A stretch of 64,000 nucleotides of DNA from Paratinospora sagittata (taxonomy: Eukaryota > Streptophyta > Magnoliopsida > Ranunculales > Menispermaceae): the NCBI GenBank assembly GCA_035771175.1, contig CM069603.1:27558308-27622307 (forward strand), given 5' to 3'. Shown piece by piece: positions 1 through 11,800 of the stretch. Both the position numbers and the translations under genes were made by a program. Within the stretch, counting starts at the first letter, position 1. Every line of letters starts with the position of its first letter. The notes beneath the pieces are model-generated. The model made no database searches and was not told the origin of the DNA. It saw nothing but the letters and a program-made list of their open reading frames with translations.

Positions 1-177
1 TTTCTTATTCTTGATAATGTCTTAATAGAGGGACACCAAATATATATAGACATACGGGGTTATGCACACATATAGCTATAATTACAATTTTAGTAACTGC
101 TAAATAAAACGACTACTAAAATTATCATCTTTCCTTAAAGGAAATAAATCCCACAGATTTTGTTCTTCTCCACAACA
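1..177 (-). mobile_element. Copia LTR fragment (same family as the LTRs at 25107 and 30302), cut by the window edge
   Basis: Read on the minus strand this starts TGTTGTGGAGAAGAACAAAA at 177 and runs leftward through the same landmarks as the LTRs of the Copia element at 25107-30599: the TTTAAGGAAAGATGATAATT stretch, the GCAGTTACTAAAATTGTAAT stretch and the TATATATATGGTGTCC stretch. It is cut by the left edge, so solo LTR versus full element cannot be decided. It lies in the MIC60 intron just upstream of the exon at 864. It has one copy of a 17-bp unit that is present three times in the 25107 LTR. Confidence 0.85.
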
Positions 178-863
178 TACCCAAATACCCTTTGGAAAAA
201 AAACCCTCAGAAAGGCACTCACAAAAGAAGAATGAAAGTATAAATGATCTAGGTTGATTTTTGTGACCGAGTTTGATCATCTTGGTTTCTCTTTTTACTT
301 ATTTATTTTTACTATTTTAAGTTTGTGGGTCCCACGTCAATTGAGATTCGTTCAAGGCTGATTTGCCCATCCCTATTGTCATCATTTTTCGTGTTTCATT
401 GTGAATCTAATGATGTCTCAAATTTTCAAAATTTATTCCTATAAAAAGTTGATTTGGATTTCTGACACGATTTATGAGTTTTCCTATCCAATATCCCATT
501 TGAATGCTTTGATGGTCCATTGTTTTTTATGATTTCTTGGATCCACAATTTTAATGTTTTAATTTTAAAGTAAAGTCCGATCATCAAAATAACCTTTTGA
601 TGAAAATTTGGAAATTTGAAACTATTGACATGAATTTTGAGGTTCATTAGACTACTGTCTAAGTTTTTCTTTTATTGAACTCTTGAACTCATTGATGTAG
701 TTTGTTTCTCAAATCAAATAGAAAACAGATGCTTAATGTAGTACTAGTTAGTTGTTCTATGCATCTTATTGGGTTGGAAATCTGTAGAAGCTCATATTCT
801 ACTCAATTCAGGAAATAAATCTGGTGTGGCCTGCTTTGACTAACTTCCACCTTTTCCTTTCAG
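178..863 (+). other. intron of the left-hand MIC60 gene
   Basis: AT-rich, with stops in all frames. It ends in a clear polypyrimidine-CAG acceptor at 861-863. No other feature was recognised between the LTR fragment and the exon. Confidence 0.6.
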
Positions 864-1301
864 TTTGACGCCTTAAAAGGGATGCTTCGCCATTATAGTC
901 TTATCCCACCTGGTGGTGGTGGCATGTTAACACATGGGTTGGCGCATGTTGCGTCTTCGTTAAAGGTATGTATGTAAGCAGCAAGTGGTTCCAATTTCTT
1001 TTAGGCACATGCATACAAACATATTGGCTTATGTAAGTTACATATGTTGTATCTATCTATTCTTCAGATGAGGGAAGACCATGATTCGGGAGATGGAATT
1101 GAATGTGTAATCAACAGAGTTGAAAGGTTTTTAGCCGAAGGAAGACTTGCTGAAGCAGCAGATGCACTTGAAGCAGGTGTCAGTGGCAGCGAAGCACAGG
1201 AAATTATTGGTGATTGGGTGAGGCAGGCAAGGAACAGGGCTATCACAGAGCAAGCTCTATCACTGGTTCAATCTTATGCTACTTCCATTAGCCTGAGGTA
1301 A
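864..1301 (+). CDS. MIC60: MIC60/mitofilin, C-terminal two exons (5' part lies left of the window)
   Basis: Two coding exons, 864-965 and 1068-1301 (stop TAA at 1299-1301), joined in phase 0 by an intron with GTATGT donor and TTCAG acceptor. The first encodes FDALKGMLRHYSLIPPGGGG and continues to HVASSLK. The second contains VINRVERFLAEGRLAEAADA and ends QALSLVQSYATSISLR. This is the conserved C-terminal mitofilin domain of plant MIC60 (Arabidopsis At4g39690), a core MICOS subunit of the mitochondrial inner membrane that shapes cristae junctions and links to outer-membrane translocases. The reading frame is intact and the conserved proline-glycine loop is present, so this copy looks functional at its 3' end. 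The coiled-coil and membrane regions must be encoded further left. The start is an exon boundary, not a start codon; the ATG at 1044 is intronic. Confidence 0.9.
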
Positions 1302-2140
1302 ATTGAAAAAAAAAAAAAAAATTTACTACATTTCAATCTCCATGCAGGGCCATCCTTATAATTGATGAATTTTGTCCTTTTAACACAACTGGCTATATCT
1401 TTTTCTTTTGGAATGGCTGGGGAAGATGCAAAATCTTCCATTGTTGAGTGGTTCATAATTGAGTCCATGTATTCATTTGCAGCGGCATCGCCCATAGATT
1501 GTTTTGCAAAACTTTGAATAAAAGTTGTGCTCCCTTTCCATCTGTTTCTTCTTATCAATAGCAGCTCAAAGAATGTATTGTTTCTCTAGCCTTGTGGTGC
1601 TATTCTTGAATTGGGAATGGAAACTGCTCAAAGAATGTATTGTTTTAGACAATTCTTTGAGAAACAAGTAACTATTATATAAGGTTGTTCATCTTTTTGA
1701 AATGGATGCACATTCAATATAAAATCATTTTTTAATCCCAACCAAACTAATAACAAGCAAATTAATATGATAATGAATTCAAATCCTGCAACGGACATAT
1801 CAAAGTTGGAAAAACACACCCTTGTATCTCTTGCAAAACTTAAATATATTTGTATTACTTTCATTACATAAATTTTACATACATTTAATTAAATGTTTTA
1901 TCAATATTTTTAAAAATATAAATGAATTTTTAATTACATGTAAATCCATTTAATATGACACAGTTTTATGCCATAAATATTTATAAAGATTTTTTAACTA
2001 CATGTAAATATTTATAATAATTTTCCTACATACAGAACATATAGTCAATCAAGTTAAAGAAATACAACAAATCACTAAGGTAATACAAACATAGATATTG
2101 ATGCGTACATATAGGAATTATCCAAGTTGCAATAAAACCC
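1302..2140. other. 3' flank of MIC60: AT-rich spacer, no gene seen
   Basis: Follows the MIC60 stop codon. A 20-bp direct repeat, GCTCAAAGAATGTATTGTTT, occurs near 1563 and 1626; its second copy is followed by a partial reverse complement that could fold near the mRNA 3' end. From about 1860 the sequence is very AT-rich with no coding potential. Confidence 0.5.
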
Positions 2141-2812
2141 TTAGGTGACGTTCAATACGTTGTAACATGAGAGACGAGAATGAAAATCTTTAAGATTCTC
2201 ATATTTGTTTTTCTTATTACAATTTTTTTTTTTTTGTAGAAAAGCGATTCTCGAAATAATAGGATTTTTATCTATCACGATAAAAGTGATTCCTGTCTAG
2301 ATAGGTGATATTTACTTTCTTGGAAAAATAATTACCGAAAGAAAGTTATTTTTTATATTCACTTATTATGTTTATTTTATTAAACTAATATAATTAATTT
2401 TATAAATTTTTTAATATTATTAAATTTTACTTTTACTATTTTTACAAAAATTAATATTTGTTTTAATTAAAAGTTTGTATTTAGTTTATTAAAGAAATAT
2501 TTTTAAATTTTTAATAAAAGCAAATAAATATTTAATAATTCGCAAAATTTGCAAATATTTTTATTAAGAAGTAAACGAATTTATTTTATCTAAAATAACT
2601 AATTAGTTTAATATTATTTTTTCAATTTTATTAATTTAAATTAAGTAATTAAATTTATTAATTTTAATAGTAATAACTACAATAGTCATTTTAATATTAG
2701 TATGTTAATTTTCAATAATTAGTTTTTAAATTTTAAATTATTTTTATAAATTTATAATATTAGCTTTCAATAATTATTTTTTTAATTTTAAATTATTTTT
2801 ATAATTTTTTAT

Positions 2813-3739
2813 GAGAGTAGCTAGATAGATCCCATTAATAGACTATCTATACCTCACTCCACCTATTTTACGTAATTTCTTAAATACCCTCAATTGAATT
2901 ACTAAAATGACCTTTTATACAAAAAATCGTCATGAAGAGGTCTGACCCTACGAGGCCGACTCTCCTTTGTAAGGATCAGTCATGTCCGACCGACCCTCTT
3001 ATTTCTTTTTTTTTTTCATTTTCATATACCATATTGCATTGAGATATATTTCATGACAATTTTGTCATGTTTACACTCAGTCCGAGCTCATTTGGGTGGT
3101 GGGGTGTCATACCCCACCCATACCCCACACGAGAGTAATGAGTAACGAACGGTGCCTCTCCTCCCAAACTAACTCGAAATGGGTGAAAACATGTCAAAAT
3201 TGTTACGAAATGCATCTTAATGCAATATGATATGTGATAATGAAAAAAAAAGAGAAATAAGAGGGTCGGCCCTGCATGGCCTACTCTAAGGACGAGCTTC
3301 GTTTTTGTCTATTTTCCACGCAAAACACATTGAAAAACACTCATAAATATTTCATTTCATGATTAAAAGTGAATAGAAACAATAAAAAAAATCATTAAAA
3401 CATGCCTTTCTTACCGATTCAAAGGATCAAATGTCAAAAAAATTTTGAAGACGACGAGTGGCGATTCGCTCCAAATAAAGTCCTAACGATGCTTTCTTAG
3501 CTCCAATATTCTTTCAACTAAGATAAGAAGATGAAAATAGTGGGCTTTAAAGTTAGAAGATAGGGTTTTGGAGGAGTTTTAAAGAAGAAGAAATGGAGGA
3601 GAAGAAGAAGAAGAACGAACGGTGGGGTAGATTGGGGGAAAGGTAGCTGGGGTGGGAAGAGTGTATGTATGTTAGGATGAGATTGTGTTAGTGATTGGGG
3701 TATAAATAGTCCATTAATGGGGTCTATTTAGCTGCTCTC
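2813..3739. mobile_element. 927-bp foldback element (family copy 1), 8-bp TSD
   Basis: The ends form a terminal inverted repeat of about 50 bp with about 80% match: the left starts GAGAGTAGCTAGATAGATCC and the right, reverse-complemented, starts GAGAGCAGCTAAATAGACCC. It is flanked by the direct repeat TTTTTTAT (2805-2812 and 3740-3747). The interior is itself a long inverted repeat: roughly 2930-3115 pairs with 3120-3300, including GAGGGTCGG-type motifs beside a run of T or A. No open reading frame is present. An 8-bp duplication suggests hAT-type mobilisation, but the TIR is not a standard hAT end and the TSD is low-complexity. Confidence 0.75.
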
Positions 3740-3865
3740 TTTTTTATTAATTAATTTATTTAATATTATTAAAATTAAATAAATTGTGTGAGTTTCCAAT
3801 ACGCAACTAAACACAGTAATATGATATTTATATGCAAACTGTTCAAGATATCCATGCACAACCAA

Positions 3866-4494
3866 CTAAGGGTGTACATGGGTTGGGTTGAATCAGTTTA
3901 GGGCTAAAACCTAACCCAACCCAACCCAACTCAAATAGTTCGGGGTCGATTTGGGTTGGGTCGGTTGATCGGGTTGCACTTAAGCCTAATATTCTTTTTT
4001 TATTAAAAAGTTAGAAAGAATAATCTTAAATGCCTTGGGAAAAAATATTAAATGCAAACACGAATTTATTGTAAATTTATTTTTTTTATTAAAAAAATTA
4101 GAAAGAATATCAAATAATTGTCAACAAAACATTAAATGCAAATTGGGTTTATCCTAAATTTATTTATTTTTTTATTCAAAAGTTAGAAAGAGTAACAAAT
4201 TATTGTCAACAAAACTTTAATACAAACATAGATTTGTTGTAAATTTATTTATTTTTATTAAAAAGTTAGAAAGAATAACAAATGATGGAACTAGTTCATT
4301 AAATGAACAAGACTATTTCTTAAAACTTTATATATATATAATAGGTCGGTTCGGGTCGGGTTATACGGGTTTTCATAGGCTAAACCCATGACCTAACCCA
4401 AATTGATCGGGTTGAGTAATTTAGAACCCAACCCAACCCAAACTAACCCAAAAAGTTCAGTTCGTTCGGATTGGTTGGGTTGATGAACACCCCT
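3866..4494. mobile_element. hAT-type MITE (629 bp) with TSD ACAACCAA
   Basis: Flanked by a perfect 8-bp direct repeat ACAACCAA (3858-3865 and 4495-4502). The ends are CTAAGGGTGTACATGGGTTG and, on the reverse strand, AGGGGTGTTCATCAACCCAA. Subterminal regions are packed with GGGTTGGG/CCCAACCC and GGTCGGGT repeats, as in hAT non-autonomous elements. The middle is AT-rich with a tandemly repeated AAAAAGTTAGAAAGAATA-like unit. No coding capacity. Confidence 0.85.
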
Positions 4495-4833
4495 ACAACC
4501 AACACAACAATATTACATTTTCATCCTTTGATTCCCTTCAATTACTTTTTCATGAAAGTTTTTCCATTCCCATTTAGAGATTCTAGCGTATCAAACGCCA
4601 CCTTAGGGGTCTTTTCGTACGGGGAGTGAGGGGGTGAGAATGAAAAAGTTAGAGATTTCTACATTTATTTTCTTCTTTAATTTTTTCTTAAAGTGGGTAA
4701 ATCTATCAAAAGTTGGATACTTGGATTCCCCCTGGGAAAATGATTTCCACCAAATATGCAGGTTTTTATTTTTTATTTTTTTTATTACTGGAATTCTGAC
4801 ATCTAATGGTGTTTTCCTTCCCCTTCGGAGAGA

Positions 4834-4984
4834 GACTATTCCATCGAACTTCGAGATTCTGTAGAGGCGGGGGCGTCCCTTCCAACCATAATTTTGTCAA
4901 GAGGGGGGCTTAAACTCGAAATTAAGTCCCTCAATCCCCTTGGGTTCGACCCTCTAATCACTGAACCAATCGATGGTTGGTAAA
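4834..4984 (-). repeat. tRNA-derived SINE-like fragment
   Basis: Read on the minus strand it starts CCAACCATCGATTGGTTCAG and continues with GATTAGAGGGTCGAACCC and a GAGTTTAAGCCCCCC block. These resemble the A-box/B-box head of a plant SINE. No target-site duplication or poly-A tail was found, so boundaries are approximate. Confidence 0.35.
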
Positions 4985-5269
4985 TATGTAAGTTTTACTA
5001 TATTAGGAATATTACTACTATGAGAAAGTATTTTATACTATTATTTTTTTAAAAAAAAATTAATATATTTAAATAATTATAATAATATTTTATTAATGAT
5101 TAATGTTGTTAATTATTATTATTAATGATTAACATTGCTAATTTCTAATAATAATTATTTATTAATTATTAATATTTTGATAATAATCTTAGACTATTTT
5201 TACAAAAAAATATTAATTATTACAAAATTTATTAATTATTAAAATATTAAAATATCATATAGGGATGCT

Positions 5270-5935
5270 ATTTGGACCTATTTATGAACTATAATCACTC
5301 TAATTACTAGCACTAACTTTCTTATGATATTAACACTATGCCCACCTCCGCCAAAAAATCAAAAACCTAAACTACCATTCCCATTTTAACACCACCATCC
5401 TCTTCTTCCTCCTATCGCTTTCTTTTATCTAAAACCATAGTTTCTAACTCTAAAGCCTTAGTTTTTTACAATTTTCTTTTCCATCTCTTCATTTTCCATT
5501 ATTTTCTTTTTCAAACTCTAAATTTCTCATCATTCAAATGGTTAGTTGGATTTTTATTTTATTTTTTTGACAAAAAATCGCACTTTGGTTTGGCCGCCGA
5601 ACCTCTTATTTTCTCATTTTTTTTATTTTTACCTTTTAACACATTTTTTAGACATTTTTTGATATTTTTTATTTATCTATTAAGAAATGCTTAAAAATAC
5701 AAACTAAAAGGCGAAAATAAAAAAATAGAAAATAAGAGGTTTATCCGGGTACAACTAATCTTTAAATAATAGGTTCGGCCACGCAGGGCTAAAGCAAAGT
5801 GTAATTTTTTGTTAAAAAAAAAAAAACTAACCAACTATTTGAATACATCAAATATTTTTTATAATAGTTTAAATTTTTTAAAAGAAACTAAAAAGAAGCA
5901 ATAAAAAATATAGATTAGAAAAGTAATTTGTAAAA
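5270..5935. mobile_element. foldback element (family copy 2)
   Basis: A long imperfect palindrome centred near 5688: GTTAGTTGG at 5541 pairs with CCAACTAAC at 5827, and GACAAAAAATCGCAC pairs with GTGTAATTTTTTGTT. Both arms carry the GGTTCGGCC-type core beside CTCTTATTTTCT. The left end near 5270 (GGGATGCTATTTGGACC) resembles the ends of the 2813 and 38-kb copies. The right arm fades near 5930, about 350 bp upstream of the PPR start codon, so the outer right end may be lost. Confidence 0.6.
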
Positions 5936-6286
5936 ATAATTGAAGATAGAAGATGAATTACGCGATGAAAAAGAAAATGACATTTATCACAAAGGCCTCT
6001 TTGAGTTTAAAAGGATTAGTATGACCGAAAAACGGAGGACGACACCTTCGTGTGTTGGAAAAGTCAATAAAAAACCAAAAGACGCTACCAACTCAAATTC
6101 TTATTGTAGCAGCGCTGAGCTAAAAGATGGCGGGGGCCTTGTAACCTATTTGCAGAACATGGAATGGTGGTGCGGTATTGCAAACTCTTCTATACTGAAC
6201 TGAGAGACTCATCGCACCACAATACTAAAAAACAGAAGAACAAGAAAATAGCTATTTCTTCTTCTTCTTTTTTTGGTGGCTGTAGA

Positions 6287-8848
6287 ATGGGAAATTACTC
6301 CATATATTTAACACACCCTCTACTATATTATTGCAGATTTCAACCAAAAACTTCTTTCTTTAATCTAATCCCCATTTTGTCAATCTTCACTGTCACCCCT
6401 TCTTCTCTAGAAACACCGTTCCTTCCCACCCATGATTTGCGTCAGAAGCGGCGTGAATTCGCGCAACTCTTGCAATTACGCGTTCCAAACAAACCCAGTT
6501 TTTTCTACAGGACCATTTATGGGCAAATGCTAGTTTTAGGATTTCAATCAGATGTTTATTTAACCAACATTCTCCTTCATTCCTACTCTAAATCCGATTG
6601 TCTTCAAGATGCAAGACAACTGTTCGACAAAATGCCCGAGAGAAACTTAATAACTTGGTCTTCTATAATATCCATGCACACCCAACATAACCATGGTCAA
6701 GAAGCTCTGCTTCTTTTCTGTGAATTCCAGAAATCTTGTCTTGAGAATCCAAATGAGTTTATATTAGCTAGTGTTCTTCGCGCTTGCACCCTTTTAGGGG
6801 CCGTTGAAAAGGGTACCCAAGTGCATGATTTGGTAATAAAAGCCGGTTTTGATCAGGATGTGTATGTGGGTACATCTTTAATTGATTTTTATTCGAAGAA
6901 TGGAGAGATTGAAGTGGCAAAGTTGGTTTTTGATGATCTACCTGTGAAAACTGCGGTTACTTGGACCACCATTATTGTGGGCTATTCTCAAAGTGGAATG
7001 AGTGAAGTTTCCTTGAAGTTATTTACCCAAATGAGAGATAATACCAAAGTCATTCCTGATAGGTTTGTTCTATCTAGTGTGATAAGTGCCTGTTCAGCAT
7101 TGGAGTGGCTTGGCAGTGGCAAGCAAATTCATGCTTATGTGTTGAGGAATGGTGTAGATACAGATATTTCAGTGATTAATGTACTAATAGATTTCTATTC
7201 AAAGTGTCATAGAGTGAAAATTGCTAAGAAACTATTTGATCAGATGGCTGTAAAGAATGTTGTCTCGTGGACCACAATGATTGCTGGTTTCATGCAGAAC
7301 TCTTGTGATCGGGATGCAATGAAGCACTTTTTTGAAATGACTCAACTCGGGTGGAGGCCAGATGGGTTTACTTGCACTAGTATTCTCACTTCCTGTGGTT
7401 CACTTCAAGCATTAGAACAGGGACGCCAAGTACACACTTACACTATCAAAACCAGCCTTGAGTTAGATGATTTTGTGAAAAATGGCCTGATTGACATGTA
7501 TGCAAAATGTGGTTCTTTGGTGGATGCAAAAAGAGCTTTTGATGTTATAACTGAACACAATGTGATCTCCTATAATGCCATGATTGAGGGGTATGCAAGT
7601 CAGTATATGCTATCCGAGTCCTTGGATCTTTTCAAGGACATGAGGCTTAAATCATTGCATCCAACCCTGTTGACATTTGTTGGTCTTCTTGGGTTGTCAG
7701 CTTCATTATGCACTTTGGAATTGAGCCAGCAAATACATGGACTTATTATGAAATTTGGAGTTTCTTTGGACCTTTATGTGGGCAGTGCTTTAGTTGATGT
7801 TTATTCCAAGTGTTTGTGCATAGAGGATGCAAGAATCGTGTTTGAGAAGATGACCAAGAGAGATATTGTAGTATGGAATGCCATGGTTTCTGGATACACT
7901 TTAAATGGGCAGGGTGAGGAGGCCCTTAAACTCTTCTTGAAATTGCAACTCTTGAGAATGAAACCTAATGAATTCACTTATGTTGCCCTTCTCACAGCAT
8001 CTAGTAGTCTCGCGAGTCTTGTACATGGTCAACAGTTCCATAACCAGCTTGTCAAAACTGGTTTGGACTTGGAACCTTATGTCTCAAATGCCCTTGTAGG
8101 TTTGTATGCAAGGTGTGGGAGCATCAAAGATGCTCAGAGAGTGTTTGATGGCACCCATCAAAGAGATATTGTGTGTTGGAACGCTATGATTTCAAGGTAC
8201 GCTGAACATGGGCATGCCCAAGAAGCTCTTCAGATGTTTGATCGGATGTGTGCCGAAGGAATAGAACCCAACTATGTTACTTCCGTTGGTGTTCTCTCCG
8301 CATGCAGCCATGTTGGGCTTGTTGAGACTGGGCTCCACCACTTAGACTCAATGGTGTCCGTGTTTGGAATTGAGCCAGGTGTGGAACATTATGCGTGTGT
8401 AGTTACTCTCTTGGGACGAGCAGGAAAGCTAGAGAGAGCCAAAGAGTTTATTGAGCAAATGCCAATTGAACCAGCGGCAATTGTGTGGCGGAGCCTGCTC
8501 AGTGCATGTAGAATAGTTGGCAATGTTGACATGGGGAAGTATGCAGCAGAGATGGCAATATCACTTGATCCAAAGGATAGTGGATCATATGTGCTACTTT
8601 CAAATATTTTAGCATCTAAAGGTATGTGGGCTGATGTGGATACTGTGAGGAAGAAGATGAAGAGCAATGAGGTGACAAAGGAACCTGGTCACAGTTGGAT
8701 TGAAATTGATACAGACATTCATGTATTTATTGCAAGAGACAAAGCCCATAACTGCACTGATTTAATATATTCAGTTTTGGACAAGTTGAGTCAGCATATC
8801 AAAGGTGTTGGGTATGTGCCTGACATGACTATGCTTTTTGAAATATGA
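6287..8848 (+). CDS. PLS-class (E/E+) pentatricopeptide-repeat protein, At4g39530-like
   Basis: An intronless frame open from 6164. I prefer the ATG at 6287 (853 aa) over 6164 (894 aa), because the first 41 codons are lysine-rich and overlap the genomic flank. About 20 tandem PPR motifs (P, L and S variants) run from around residue 70 to 720, with hallmark phrases such as LFDKMPERNLITWSSIIS, VHDLVIKAGFDQDVYVGTSL and NALVGLYARCGSIKDA. They are followed by an E motif (PAAIVWRSLLSACR to KEPGHSWIEI) and a short E+ tail ending VGYVPD plus seven residues. There is no DYW deaminase domain. The family acts in chloroplasts or mitochondria as sequence-specific RNA-binding factors, mostly in C-to-U editing with DYW partners supplied in trans. 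Motif order and phrasing match Arabidopsis At4g39530 from memory. The RNA target is unknown. The gene is intact. Confidence 0.93.
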   Translation: MGNYSIYLTHPLLYYCRFQPKTSFFNLIPILSIFTVTPSSLETPFLPTHDLRQKRREFAQLLQLRVPNKPSFFYRTIYGQMLVLGFQSDVYLTNILLHSYSKSDCLQDARQLFDKMPERNLITWSSIISMHTQHNHGQEALLLFCEFQKSCLENPNEFILASVLRACTLLGAVEKGTQVHDLVIKAGFDQDVYVGTSLIDFYSKNGEIEVAKLVFDDLPVKTAVTWTTIIVGYSQSGMSEVSLKLFTQMRDNTKVIPDRFVLSSVISACSALEWLGSGKQIHAYVLRNGVDTDISVINVLIDFYSKCHRVKIAKKLFDQMAVKNVVSWTTMIAGFMQNSCDRDAMKHFFEMTQLGWRPDGFTCTSILTSCGSLQALEQGRQVHTYTIKTSLELDDFVKNGLIDMYAKCGSLVDAKRAFDVITEHNVISYNAMIEGYASQYMLSESLDLFKDMRLKSLHPTLLTFVGLLGLSASLCTLELSQQIHGLIMKFGVSLDLYVGSALVDVYSKCLCIEDARIVFEKMTKRDIVVWNAMVSGYTLNGQGEEALKLFLKLQLLRMKPNEFTYVALLTASSSLASLVHGQQFHNQLVKTGLDLEPYVSNALVGLYARCGSIKDAQRVFDGTHQRDIVCWNAMISRYAEHGHAQEALQMFDRMCAEGIEPNYVTSVGVLSACSHVGLVETGLHHLDSMVSVFGIEPGVEHYACVVTLLGRAGKLERAKEFIEQMPIEPAAIVWRSLLSACRIVGNVDMGKYAAEMAISLDPKDSGSYVLLSNILASKGMWADVDTVRKKMKSNEVTKEPGHSWIEIDTDIHVFIARDKAHNCTDLIYSVLDKLSQHIKGVGYVPDMTMLFEI

Positions 8849-11800
8849 TGGAAAGTTATGGTGTTCTAACAACTAGGGGGAGTGCTGAAATTATAACTTA
8901 GAATGGCTAATGTTCCTATAGCATGGAGCTGAAGAAAAATTAGGAACTATGCTTATCGGGAAAATGAAAAAGGAACAATGTAAAAAGATGGGCAGTATAG
9001 GAGTTTGAAGAGTCTTGAGCAATGGGAATTGACAACAAAAGAACACTTCCTTGATTGAGTTTTGGAGAGTTTTCTGCAAGGAGCTTGTGATATGTGACTG
9101 ATGTGCAGTAGGAACTCTAAAGTTACAGCCTGTTAGAATGACCACCATTCTGATTGCTGCACTGTGGAAGAGAACCATTTTGCAACTATCAGAAAAATTT
9201 TAAAAAAGGAAAAATGTAACCCTGTTAGAGCTGGACTGAATAAGAGATTGGAAGTGAAGTGAAACAAGACACATTTATGAATGAGTTGAGAAGTTTCTAC
9301 AAGTTCTTAGATATCCAATGGGAGCTTCAGAAGTATGACTGATTAGTATGACAAGTTTACTGATTGCTGCAATAAATATGAAAACCAAGAAACTACACTT
9401 GCTAGAATAAAAATAGTATCTTGTCCGAGTACAATAGAACTTTGTGCCAGCAAGTGCTAATTTGACGAGTTGATTCACTTGAGCTTTCATTTGGGTAAGG
9501 GTGAACTGGAAATCATGATTTTTGCTACTCCCACTTTTATCTACTGAGCTTATTGTTGAAGTTTACCATTTTCTTGGGAAAGATTTTTGATTCTTTATTG
9601 TATACCAGGACATCCTCATTCTTATTCATTTGAGAATGTGATGGGACGTGGCAGTCTTTTCTACTGCATGCCAATAGGAACTTCTACTTCAGAAATGCCA
9701 CCATCATTTGAACCAGGTCTGAGTCATAGTGGCAAGTGGAAATCAATGCAATCTCAAGATAAAAAAATTGAAGTCCTACTCATGAAACTGATGGCTGCAC
9801 TGGGCCTAACTTTGCAATATGCCCCTCTCACATAGAGCCTTCATGGAACTGAAAAGCTACTCTCTTATGATTCCATACAGTCATAACAAAAGCATGTGTC
9901 AGGCTGCTAGCTAGCTCTGTCATTATCTTGCTCCAATATTTCTTCTTAACCTGAGAAATTTCCTAGATGAGTACACCTCCTATCGTGTTTCCATTAATCA
10001 TATTACTTTGAGGTCACTGAGATTTATCTTCCAGCTTTGGGGGTTCCAGTTTAAGTAATCCCATGCTTCTCGATTTGATATTCAAGGTATGCTTATTTTC
10101 AGATAAATGATCCATTATTGTTTCAATGCCTATTATTAGTTCCTGTTGGGATATGTTGTATTGAGAAAATGTTGTTACTAACTGGTGCAATATGAATTTT
10201 GTTTTTTGATAAATGAAAATTTTAAATTTATCAATTAAGTTCTCTGATTTCTGGCTGCCATCTGTTATCTATTGTCCTTTTGACTGCAGAGTGTTCCAAT
10301 TATAATGCCTTCTTCTTCAGCAAATTAAAGATTGGAGAAGTTACATATTTATAGTATTGAATTTATATTTTTTATTGTTCTAGTTTGAAAATTATCAATT
10401 GAGTTCTCTGATTTCTCACTTTCCTAACTGTGGTTACCTTAACTCTCCTAAAACTCCAACAGTCTCCTAAAATAATTGTTCAAGTTTTTTACAATATTGA
10501 ATTTGACATTCTTTAGGAACAAATGGAAAATTTTTAAAGAAAATAAGGTGAAAAGTGATAGTGAAGAAACATGGTTGAAATCATTTTCTTCTCAAGCCTT
10601 TTTCAAGTGAAATTAGTTACCTGTTCATGAACGGTTTGACAGATCAAATTTTGAGAGGAAATTTGATCAGCATTTAAGAACAGATTGTGTATCTGCTGAA
10701 ACTGCTGGAGTCAGATTTCTCTGTCACCTTTGCCATTCTAAACAAGGGAGTAAATTTTCATTAGGTAGTAAAATCTTTTCGAGGGTACAGGCTACTGCGA
10801 TCCATATTTAAAGCTAAATTGACAAATAATCAAGTAGTGAGAAGAAACCGAATATATACAGTACCAAACTGTGAAACATTGTTTGAGATGCTTTATGATT
10901 TCTGTAGCATCTTATAACTCGGTGGATATGGGAAGCAGCAGAATTGTAGAGCAAGAACTCATTGTCTCCAAGTTATAAATTTTAAGCAATTTTGCAGTTG
11001 AATAATCTGCTATTGTGGACACTTGATGAACACCGAAATAAAGTTTAGTGTATCTTCGAAGAAGCTTCTTAATTCCCTAATAATCTGCATGTGCTGAACC
11101 GGTAATTAGTTGAATATAAAGGGCAATATTTCTCTCGGAAGAGTCAAATTACAAAGAATACATACTTACAATGGCACTCCACCCTCTGTTTCTTTGTGGA
11201 ATCCCCCTTAACCCCCTGTATGAAAATGTCTATTTGTTAGAGAATTTTATAGAACACGAGCTATGACAGTTTGTATTCTTCATATTATGCTATTGTTGTG
11301 TATTCATGTAATTGTTCCTGATTCAAGTTTAATACTACAAAACGGTTTTGTCAAGGCGGGAAGGCGGTGGTAGGCGTTATACCTTATCTAGGCTAGGCAG
11401 GGCCTAGGCAGCATATTAAATATTTATTTAGAGGTCTCTGAAAAATTTATTTATTTATTCATTGGTCCCCTATATATAGACATACATACATATATATATA
11501 TATAATCAATCCTCTTTTGCACTTATTATGCTAGATCTTTCCACATTTTTCCATAGGTACAGAGCAATACATCTTTCAGATTTTAGCAAGTAATCGAAAA
11601 TATTAAGGGTTTCTAATCATATTTTGTACATGTTTTTGTAGTGCTTTTAACCTCTTTTTTTAATTTTTTATTTCTTTTCTGTTTATTATTTGCTTGCTTC
11701 GGTTGTTTTTTGTACTTCCATTCAAAAAATCTAAGATCTATAACTTAATTCATTTTTCTCCATTTGATTTACAATTTACTATATCTACAAGTTCTATACT

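Larger units (their letters stand above)
2144..4602. mobile_element. Harbinger-type MITE/derivative shell with two nested elements
   Basis: The left end reads GGTGACGTTCAATACG after TTA (2141-2143). The right end, reverse-complemented, reads GGTGGCGTTTGATACGC and is followed by TTA (4603-4605). A TTA duplication with a GGTG.CGTT.. terminal inverted repeat is typical of PIF/Harbinger elements. No transposase is visible. Subtracting the nested foldback (2813-3739) and hAT-type MITE (3866-4494), each with its own TSD, leaves about 0.9 kb of AT-rich shell. A similar motif, GGGGTCTTTTCGTACGGGG, starts right after the right-hand TTA at 4606 and may be the end of a neighbouring element. Confidence 0.6.

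Noticed and set aside
8389..8667. 92-codon minus-strand frame inside the PPR gene
   Set aside because: Antisense shadow of the conserved E-motif region of the PPR gene.
9587..9835. 82-codon frame downstream of the PPR gene
   Set aside because: No recognisable domain and no supporting splice or neighbour evidence.
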